Positions 1 to 5,354 of a stretch of DNA of 6,248 bases are shown one piece after another (position 1 is the first letter of the stretch; the number at the start of each line of letters is the position of its first letter). Source of the DNA: Polynucleobacter meluiroseus (GTDB lineage Bacteria; Pseudomonadota; Gammaproteobacteria; Burkholderiales; Burkholderiaceae); contig CAMBJN010000087.1 in assembly GCA_945867755.1 (NCBI GenBank), positions 1-6,248 of the forward strand, in the 5' to 3' direction. The notes under the pieces were generated by a model. It saw only the letters and a list, made by a program, of their open reading frames with translations, did not search any database and was not told the origin of the DNA. The translations under genes were made by a program, and so were the position numbers.

Positions 1-143
1 GTACCAGCAAATCTTTGAAATTGTCGTTTACCGCAAGCAATATTTTTAACCTCAATGCCCTGATTTTTAAACCAAGACTCGCCATTGGCCAAAACCTGAG
101 GGTCTGGTAATGAGCCTGAAGGAGCGATGATGTGTAGTTTCAT
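1..143 (-). CDS. ldcA: LD-carboxypeptidase (peptidase family S66), N-terminal part only
   Basis: Only the first 47 complete codons are in the window; the gene runs off the left edge. Translation from the ATG at 143 begins MKLHIIAPSGSLPDP and later reads CGKRQFQRFAGT. The IIAPSG strand-loop close to the start and the RFAGT segment about 45 residues in are typical of the N-terminal domain of S66 LD-carboxypeptidases (LdcA), cytoplasmic enzymes that remove the terminal D-alanine from muropeptide tetrapeptides during peptidoglycan recycling. The catalytic serine, glutamate and histidine of the family lie further along, outside the window, so activity cannot be judged. No signal peptide is visible, which fits a cytoplasmic enzyme. 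The start is 33 bases downstream of the tadA stop, in an AT-rich spacer with only a weak ribosome-binding match (TAAGA). Read-through from tadA is likely. The family call rests on a short stretch plus the remembered tadA-ldcA gene order in Burkholderiales. Confidence 0.8.
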   Translation of the reverse strand, partial: MKLHIIAPSGSLPDPQVLANGESWFKNQGIEVKNIACGKRQFQRFAG

Positions 144-176
144 GAATCTTATTTATTTATCTTTACTGATTTTTTC

Positions 177-644
177 TTATTGATTTTTAATGCGGCGATC
201 TTTAAAAAAGTCTTTCAATACTTGGGCGCATTCATCTGCCAATACACCACCTTCAACCATTGTATGGTGATTTAGTTGGGCGTTGTCAAAGAGCTTCATG
301 ACACTATGCACGCAACCTGTTTTAGCGTCTGATGCACCATAAACCAAACGCGACACCCTGGCATGCATGATGACACCACAGCACATCATGCAAGGCTCCA
401 AGGTAACGTAAAGAGTGGTCTCAGGCAATCTGTAATTACCCAAAGCGGCACCCGCCGCCTTCAGAGTCACAATCTCAGCATGTGCACTGGGGTCATGATG
501 ACCGATGGGTTGATTATGGCCTGAGGCAATGACTTGCTGATTTGCCACAAGAACTGCACCAACTGGCACTTCACCAGCATCGCGGGCCTGATGAGCTTGC
601 ATCAGAGCCATCTTCATGAACTCTGCGTCTTGCTCATTAGGCAT
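177..644 (-). CDS. tadA: tRNA-specific adenosine deaminase TadA
   Basis: TadA deaminates adenosine 34 to inosine in the anticodon of tRNA-Arg(ACG), letting one tRNA read several arginine codons. It works in the cytoplasm as a zinc-dependent homodimer. The zinc site of the cytidine/deoxycytidylate deaminase fold is complete: SAHAEI supplies the zinc histidine and the catalytic glutamate, and LEPCMMCCG supplies the two zinc cysteines (PCxxC). The lead-in GHNQPIGHHDP, the segment YRLPETTLYVTLEP, the GASDAKTG loop and the C-terminal LADECAQVLKDFF stretch all match the E. coli protein well. The start is uncertain. ATGs lie at 674, 650 and 644, giving 165, 157 and 155 residues. I chose 644 because it starts closest to the conserved region (NEQDAEFMKMAL) and overlaps queD by only 8 bases, against 38 for the longest form. 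None has a strong Shine-Dalgarno sequence. The overlap suggests translational coupling to queD. Confidence 0.95.
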   Translation of the reverse strand: MPNEQDAEFMKMALMQAHQARDAGEVPVGAVLVANQQVIASGHNQPIGHHDPSAHAEIVTLKAAGAALGNYRLPETTLYVTLEPCMMCCGVIMHARVSRLVYGASDAKTGCVHSVMKLFDNAQLNHHTMVEGGVLADECAQVLKDFFKDRRIKNQ

Positions 645-1089
645 GAACATCTGCCCAGCAGTTAGGTGTTTCATACAAACGCAAACGACTCAGGTTCAAA
701 CGTCCACCGAATCTGTCTTTAAAAATAGGATCCAAAGTGGCAAAGGCTTCTTGTGCCAAATTTTCAACCGTAGGGATCGAATTCAAAACAACGGTTTTAT
801 GTCCAGGAATGGTGGCCAAGAAATTAACCAGCGCCACATCTTCTTTGGCAACTAAAAATGCATGATCCCATTGCTCAACAATGGCTTCGTTGGTGATTTT
901 CTTGATGTCGCCAAAATCTAGAATCATGCCATCGTCGCCATGACCTTGATGATTCAACACAGTACCCATCAATGTCACCTCAATCACATAACGATGACCA
1001 TGAACATGACGGCAATGTCCATCATGGTGTGGGATGCGATGACCGGCGTCGAATTCTAATTTGCGGGTGATTTCAATTTTCTTATTCAT
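637..1089 (-). CDS. queD: 6-carboxy-5,6,7,8-tetrahydropterin synthase QueD
   Basis: QueD converts 7,8-dihydroneopterin triphosphate to 6-carboxytetrahydropterin, the second step from GTP towards preQ0 and queuosine. It belongs to the 6-pyruvoyl-tetrahydropterin synthase (T-fold) family. Numbering from the upstream GTG, the zinc histidines are His19 (FDAGHRIPHH) and His32/His34 in CRHVHGH, with Cys28 as the catalytic cysteine in the CxxxHGH arrangement used by QueD. The Asp-His pair is in EQWDHAFL (Asp77, His78), and the substrate glutamate is in RLYETPN (Glu142). MILDFGDIK and PTVENLA are further family motifs. At about 150 residues it is longer than the 121-residue E. coli protein, partly through a loop around GTVLNHQGHGDDG. 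The start may be ATG at 1089 (chosen) or GTG at 1095, two codons earlier; neither has a good ribosome-binding site. It lies 6 to 12 bases after queE and its 3' end overlaps tadA, so it is surely co-transcribed with both. Confidence 0.95.
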   Translation of the reverse strand: MNKKIEITRKLEFDAGHRIPHHDGHCRHVHGHRYVIEVTLMGTVLNHQGHGDDGMILDFGDIKKITNEAIVEQWDHAFLVAKEDVALVNFLATIPGHKTVVLNSIPTVENLAQEAFATLDPIFKDRFGGRLNLSRLRLYETPNCWADVHA

Positions 1090-1101
1090 GATCACGCTTG
1101 C

Positions 1102-1755
1102 TTAGCGAATACCTAATAACTTGTGTGTTTGAGTGCTTAAACGCCATAAAGGGCGTGACTGACAGATTTTAATGGCTAATTCGGTATTGGCCTCTTTATT
1201 TGGACCATCCAGAGCTTGTAAAAAATGATGCTTAAAAGACATTTTTTCAAAACGAGCCAATAATTGAGACAATTGCCCTGCGTGTCCGGTTTGAGGTATC
1301 ACCAATTTAAGTTCATCGCCTTGTACTTGAAGTAAGTCTGCTCCATGCTTGGGGCTCACACAAATCCAATCAATCCCGGCGGGGACTCTGATCGTGCCAT
1401 TGGTTTCAATCGCAATCTTAAAGCCGTGAGCATGGAGCGCTTGGATCAGAACATCATCCAATTGAAGTAATGGCTCTCCACCCGTAAAAACAACATACTT
1501 ATGATGCGGGTCACCCAAGCCCCACATTTGATCAATGTCTTTGGCTAAGAGTTCAGCTGATTCAAATTTACCGCCGCCCTCGCCATCAGTGCCTACAAAA
1601 TCTGTATCGCAAAATTGACAGATTGCTGTGGCGCGATCTTCCTCACGGCCAGACCAAAGATTGCATCCGCTGAAACGGCAAAAAACAGCCGCACGACCAG
1701 CGTGAGCACCTTCGCCCTGAAGCGTCAAAAAAATCTCTTTAACACTGTAAGTCAT
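1102..1755 (-). CDS. queE: 7-carboxy-7-deazaguanine synthase QueE (radical SAM)
   Basis: QueE is a radical SAM enzyme that contracts 6-carboxytetrahydropterin, the product of QueD, to 7-carboxy-7-deazaguanine, the precursor of preQ0. The N-terminus reads SVKEIFLTLQGEGAHAGR, the usual QueE opening. The 4Fe-4S cluster cysteines are Cys31, Cys46 and Cys49, spaced CX14CX2C instead of CX3CX2C; this extended spacing is established for the proteobacterial QueE type, including the structurally studied Burkholderia multivorans enzyme. Other motifs are VVFTGGEPLLQ (GGEP at 92-95, SAM binding), IAIETNGT, ICVSPK and LQALDGPN, and the chain ends in WRLSTQTHKLLGIR. The length of 217 residues is normal for this type. 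The ATG at 1755 is preceded by AGGA four bases away, which supports the start. It sits directly upstream of queD, its pathway partner. The roughly 50 bases before it hold no strong promoter that I can see. Confidence 0.96.
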   Translation of the reverse strand: MTYSVKEIFLTLQGEGAHAGRAAVFCRFSGCNLWSGREEDRATAICQFCDTDFVGTDGEGGGKFESAELLAKDIDQMWGLGDPHHKYVVFTGGEPLLQLDDVLIQALHAHGFKIAIETNGTIRVPAGIDWICVSPKHGADLLQVQGDELKLVIPQTGHAGQLSQLLARFEKMSFKHHFLQALDGPNKEANTELAIKICQSRPLWRLSTQTHKLLGIR

Positions 1756-1759
1756 TCAA

Positions 1760-1763
1760 TCCT
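1760..1763 (-). promoter_or_regulatory. Ribosome-binding site of queE
   Basis: On the minus strand the sequence before the ATG reads TTTAGGATTGAATG. The AGGA core lies four bases from the start codon. This is one of only two clear Shine-Dalgarno matches in the window (the other serves guaA) and it fixes the queE start. Confidence 0.65.
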
Positions 1764-1798
1764 AAAGGTTTTGCAATTGTGCTTATTGTAAAGAATAT

Positions 1799-1811
1799 CT
1801 GTGGGTCACAG
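1799..1811 (-). other. Small inverted repeat at the radical SAM gene stop codon
   Basis: The minus strand reads CTGTGACCCACAG, a perfect 5-bp stem (CTGTG/CACAG) with a 3-base loop that contains part of the TGA stop of the radical SAM gene. It is followed by ATATTCTTTACAAT, not by a run of T, so it is not a standard factor-independent terminator. It could slow 3' decay or be chance. The 50-base spacer beyond it (1756-1805), before queE, is the longest gap in the window. Confidence 0.3.
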
Positions 1812-3701
1812 TTGTAAAGCTTTGGCAATAAATTGACGCGAGACAGTACTTTTAGGAGTTGGCTCTTGCAAATCAAACCAGCTTCTGATGTCTGCTTCAA
1901 ATCCAACGCCATGCATGTAGTTATAAATTGCCTTTTTTAAGCCCTGTCCTAAGGCATCATGATCCGTGCCAGTTGGATCAATGAAGCCAATGTCGTTTTT
2001 GGCAAAGGTGATCTCTGGCAATGGAATTAGCTCAATGCCATAAGCCTCTGGATTTTTGCCCACGGGGGAATGCACCGTGCAAGTGAAGCGATGAAAAAAG
2101 CCACTCTGAATACAGCCGTTTTCAAATAACTGACGCACATACTCCAAGGAATCAATTGTTTCTTGAACAGTTTGAGTTGGAAAGCCGTACATCAAGTAAG
2201 CGTGAACCAAAATGCCAACATCAGAAAAACTCTTAGTTACTCGCGCCACTTGTTCAACAGTCACGCCCTTTTCCATCAAAGCCAATAAACGATCTGAAGC
2301 AACCTCTAAACCGCCAGACATGGCAATGCATCCGCTTTGCGCCAATAAGTCAGCCAATTCAGGGGTGAAGGTTTTTTCAAAACGGATATTGCCCCACCAA
2401 GAAATCACAACTTGGCGACGAATCAACTCTTCAGCCAAAGCCTTCAGTATTTTTGGTGGCGCTGCCTCATCCACAAAATGAAAACCTGTTTGCCCTGTTT
2501 CAGCGACGATTTGTTCGATGCGATCAACCAGCAATGATGCTGAGGCTGTTTCATACCGAGAGATGTAATCTAAGCTGACATCGCAAAAGCTGCACTTTTT
2601 CCAATAGCATCCATGGGCCACAGTTAGCTTATTCCAACGACCATCACTCCACAAACGGTGCATGGGGTTGAGCATGTCTAACAACGACAAATAAGAATCC
2701 AAAGGCAAGCCATCCCAAGTGGCTGTGCCAACTTCTTCAAACGGCACATCAGGTTCAGCCCACTGAATGTATTGCACCTGCCCCTTTTCATTCCTAATGA
2801 AGGTTCTCACCAAACGACTGACGCCACGCTGACCATTCAAATGTTCAATCAAAGCCAGCAATGGCCGTTCGCCAGAATCCAAGGTGATGAAATCGACATA
2901 ATCAAACACTCTTGGTTCAGTTGGCTCACGCAACTCGGTGTTGACGTAACCACCACCCAAAGCGATTTTAATCAACGGGTATTTCTCTTTGATTACCTGA
3001 GCAATTCTTAAGGCTGCATAAACAGATCCGGGAAATGGTACTGAAAGTAATACCAAGCTTGGTTGGTGTTTTTCAATCTGTTCGATGGTTAAAGATCGTA
3101 GATGCTCATCCATCAAAGTGGGTTTTGCTTGCAAAGCATTTGCTAACGGCTCAAAACTTGGCTGACTACCCGCCAAAGATTCTGCATAACGAACAAATTC
3201 AAAACGATCATCGACAGCATCACGCAAAACATCGGATAAATCATTAAGATACAGCGTGGCCAAATGGCGCGCTCTATCTTCGGCACCCAAGGCACCAAAT
3301 GCCCAAGCAAGAGAATCACCAGAACCATCATCGTCATAAGAATCCAAAGCTTGGAACCTTGGGCCTTCAGGTAAGAAAAAACGACTATTGATGCGATGAC
3401 TCAAGGTACTGTCACCACCTTGCAAATACTTGATGGTGGGCTCAATGCTGCCTTGATAATCTTCAAAGTAATCTAAGAAGAAGTTAATCGTCGCACTGCG
3501 ATTTTCTTCAGTAATGGCCAAGGCTGCTTGATGAACTTCAGCCAGACCTTTTTTTGAAAAAAAGCTGAGAACCAAAGACAAGGCCAAGTCATCTTGATGA
3601 GCATCAATGCCACGTGAACGCAGAAAGCCGGTGATGTACGCCGTCGATGGGTACGGCGTATTTAATTGCGTCATGGGTGGAATGAGACTGAGAACCCTCA
3701 T
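1806..3701 (-). CDS. B12-binding-type radical SAM protein of unknown function
   Basis: The architecture is that of cobalamin-binding radical SAM proteins. Numbering from the GTG at 3737, the N-terminus MRVLSLIPPMTQLNTPYPST (13-32) looks like the first strand and loop of a B12-binding Rossmann domain. The rest of that fold seems to resume around 226-269 with PSLVLLSVPFPGS and IALGGGYVN. About 180 helical, acid-rich residues lie between. No DxHxxG cobalamin motif is seen, but radical SAM members often lack it. The radical SAM domain starts at VAHGCYWKKCSFCDVSLDYI, with Cys377, Cys382 and Cys385 spaced CX4CX2C. It continues through FHFVDEAAPP, SGGLEVASDRLLALMEKG and YLMYGFPTQTVQET. There is no signal peptide or membrane segment. 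The start is ATG 3701 (631 residues, matching the expected domain start) or GTG 3737 (643 residues, overlapping guaA by 10 bases); neither has a clear Shine-Dalgarno. The neighbours deal with guanine nucleotides and tRNA wobble bases, but the substrate is unknown. Class-B methyltransferase activity is a guess. Confidence 0.88.
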   Translation of the reverse strand: MRVLSLIPPMTQLNTPYPSTAYITGFLRSRGIDAHQDDLALSLVLSFFSKKGLAEVHQAALAITEENRSATINFFLDYFEDYQGSIEPTIKYLQGGDSTLSHRINSRFFLPEGPRFQALDSYDDDGSGDSLAWAFGALGAEDRARHLATLYLNDLSDVLRDAVDDRFEFVRYAESLAGSQPSFEPLANALQAKPTLMDEHLRSLTIEQIEKHQPSLVLLSVPFPGSVYAALRIAQVIKEKYPLIKIALGGGYVNTELREPTEPRVFDYVDFITLDSGERPLLALIEHLNGQRGVSRLVRTFIRNEKGQVQYIQWAEPDVPFEEVGTATWDGLPLDSYLSLLDMLNPMHRLWSDGRWNKLTVAHGCYWKKCSFCDVSLDYISRYETASASLLVDRIEQIVAETGQTGFHFVDEAAPPKILKALAEELIRRQVVISWWGNIRFEKTFTPELADLLAQSGCIAMSGGLEVASDRLLALMEKGVTVEQVARVTKSFSDVGILVHAYLMYGFPTQTVQETIDSLEYVRQLFENGCIQSGFFHRFTCTVHSPVGKNPEAYGIELIPLPEITFAKNDIGFIDPTGTDHDALGQGLKKAIYNYMHGVGFEADIRSWFDLQEPTPKSTVSRQFIAKALQL

Positions 3702-3710
3702 ACCAATATC

Positions 3711-3726
3711 AGGGAAATGATTCCCT
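3711..3726 (-). promoter_or_regulatory. Hairpin between the guaA stop and the radical SAM gene start
   Basis: In mRNA sense, right after the guaA TAA, the sequence is AGGGAATCATTTCCCT: a perfect 6-bp stem (AGGGAA/TTCCCT) with a TCAT loop, ending 9 bases before the ATG at 3701. It buries a purine-rich AGAGGGA that resembles a Shine-Dalgarno sequence. A second copy of GGGAAT lies just upstream inside the last guaA codons and could compete for the same TTCCC partner. No T run follows, so termination is unlikely. A role in translational coupling is inferred only. Confidence 0.35.
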
Positions 3727-3727
3727 C

Positions 3728-5335
3728 TTATTCCCACTCGATTGTTGCAGGTGGTTTGCCGCTGATATCGTAGACCACGCGATTGATGCCACGAACTTCA
3801 TTGATGATTCTGTTGGAAACACGACCCAATAAGTCATGAGGCAAATGCGCCCAATGAGCTGTCATGAAATCTTGAGTTTGAACAGCGCGCAATGCGACCA
3901 CATACTCATAAGTTCTACCGTCGCCCATCACACCGACTGATTTAACAGGTAAGAACACAGCGAAAGCCTGACTGGTCAAATCGTACCAAGACTTGCCGCT
4001 GGCTTCATCGATGGTTGAGCGAAGCTCTTCAATAAAGATCGCATCTGCTCTGCGAAGTAAATCAGCAAAGTCTTTCTTAACTTCACCCAAAATACGAACA
4101 CCTAAACCAGGGCCCGGAAAAGGATGGCGATAAACCATTTCTGAGGGTAGACCCAAGGCAACGCCTAAGGCACGAACCTCATCTTTGAAGAGCTCACGCA
4201 AAGGTTCTAATAACTGAAGCTTCATATCTTCAGGTAGTCCGCCCACATTGTGGTGACTCTTGATGGTATGAGCGCCCTTCTTGCCTTTGCCTGCAGACTC
4301 AATCACGTCTGGATAAATGGTGCCTTGAGCAAGCCATTTGGCGTTCTTGATTTTTCCTGATTCAACTTGGAAAACTTCCACAAACTCTTTACCGATAATC
4401 TTGCGTTTCGCCTCTGGATCAGAAACTCCTGTTAACTCACCCATGAACTGAGCTGTTGCATCCACATGAATCACCTTAACGCCTAAGTTCTTAGCAAACA
4501 TGTCCATGACCATCTTGCCTTCATTCAAACGAAGCAAACCATGATCAACGAACACGCAGGTTAATTGCTTCCCAATCGCACGATGAATCAAAGCTGCAGC
4601 CACACTTGAATCAACACCACCCGATAAACCTAGAATGACTTCATCAGCACCAACCTGTTTGCGAATACTTTCAACTGCTTCAGCGATGTAATCACCCATC
4701 ACCCAATCATTGCCACATGCACAAATCTGATGAACAAAACGCTCGATGATCGCTGTACCCAAAACAGTGTGCGTCACTTCGGGATGGAATTGCACCGCAT
4801 AAAAATGACGTGTCTCATCAGCCATGCCTGCGATAGGACATGAGTCTGTGGATGCCATTAATTTGAAGCCATTTGGAAGTTCGGTGACTGAGTCGCCATG
4901 ACTCATCCACACTTTCAACATGCCATGACCTTCTGGCGTGACGAAGTCTTGAATATTTTCTAATAACTTGGTGTGCCCACGGGCACGCACTTCGGCATAA
5001 CCAAATTCACGAGACTTGCCTAAAGACTCTGCTGAAGCAACCTTGCCACCCAATTGAGCTGCCATGGTTTGCATGCCATAACAAATGCCTAAAACTGGAA
5101 CACCAAGATTGAACACGATTTCTGGGGCGCGAGGTGTATCACCTTCGGTCACAGAGCTTGGACCACCAGACAAAATAATGCCTTTACAGCCCTGCTCTTT
5201 GACAAACTTTTCAATGAAGCTTGGATCTACATCATACGGATGGATTTCAGAATAAACGTGTGAATCACGCACTCTTCTTGCAATCAATTGAGTCACTTGA
5301 TACCCAAAGTCCAAAATTAAAATCTTGTCGTGCAC
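3728..5335 (-). CDS. guaA: GMP synthase (glutamine-hydrolysing)
   Basis: GuaA aminates XMP to GMP using ATP and ammonia released from glutamine; it is cytoplasmic and normally dimeric. All three domains are complete over 535 residues (E. coli has 525). The class I glutamine amidotransferase domain (about 1-200) has the nucleophile Cys85 in VLGICYGMQ and the His184/Glu186 pair in VQFHPEV. The ATP pyrophosphatase domain has the P-loop LSGGVDSSVAA (238-244), AQGTIYPDVIES (336-347) and HHNVGGLPE. The dimerisation domain starts around RHPFPGPGLGVRILGE and ends in the standard SGKPPATIEWE. The start codon is GTG at 5335, giving MHDKILILDFGYQVTQLIARR, with AGGA five bases upstream. Residue 12 is Tyr where many homologues have Ser (DFGSQ). 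It follows guaB by 19 bases in the classic gua operon arrangement. Confidence 0.98.
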   Translation of the reverse strand: MHDKILILDFGYQVTQLIARRVRDSHVYSEIHPYDVDPSFIEKFVKEQGCKGIILSGGPSSVTEGDTPRAPEIVFNLGVPVLGICYGMQTMAAQLGGKVASAESLGKSREFGYAEVRARGHTKLLENIQDFVTPEGHGMLKVWMSHGDSVTELPNGFKLMASTDSCPIAGMADETRHFYAVQFHPEVTHTVLGTAIIERFVHQICACGNDWVMGDYIAEAVESIRKQVGADEVILGLSGGVDSSVAAALIHRAIGKQLTCVFVDHGLLRLNEGKMVMDMFAKNLGVKVIHVDATAQFMGELTGVSDPEAKRKIIGKEFVEVFQVESGKIKNAKWLAQGTIYPDVIESAGKGKKGAHTIKSHHNVGGLPEDMKLQLLEPLRELFKDEVRALGVALGLPSEMVYRHPFPGPGLGVRILGEVKKDFADLLRRADAIFIEELRSTIDEASGKSWYDLTSQAFAVFLPVKSVGVMGDGRTYEYVVALRAVQTQDFMTAHWAHLPHDLLGRVSNRIINEVRGINRVVYDISGKPPATIEWE

Positions 5336-5340
5336 AGTAT

Positions 5341-5344
5341 TCCT
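5341..5344 (-). promoter_or_regulatory. Ribosome-binding site of guaA
   Basis: The minus strand reads CCACTTAGGAATACTGTG. AGGA is five bases from the GTG, which supports a GTG start for guaA at 5335. The site lies in the 19-base guaB-guaA spacer, which is too short to hold a full promoter. Confidence 0.65.
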
Positions 5345-5354
5345 AAGTGGCTAA

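Noticed and set aside
144..176. Terminator or promoter between tadA and ldcA
   Set aside because: The spacer is AT-rich, but no stem can be formed and no paired -35/-10 elements are visible.
616..855. Plus-strand open frame of 79 codons
   Set aside because: It lies antisense to queD and tadA, both of which have full family motifs. The translation has no recognisable domain and no ribosome-binding site was evident.
1756..1830. Possible promoter for queE (TTTACA, TATTCT and TACAAT elements)
   Set aside because: Near-consensus hexamers occur, but no pair has a 16-18 base spacing; TTTACA to TATTCT is 15 bases and TATTCT is a weak -10. Not enough to call.
2212..3247. Three plus-strand open frames of 70-89 codons (2212-2481, 2772-3011, 3035-3247)
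   Set aside because: All lie antisense within the radical SAM gene and show no family motifs. They are chance openings opposite a real coding frame.
3143..3337. Minus-strand 64-codon open frame with a hydrophobic start
   Set aside because: It is an out-of-frame shadow inside the radical SAM gene. The membrane-like look comes from frame-shifted reading, with no independent support.
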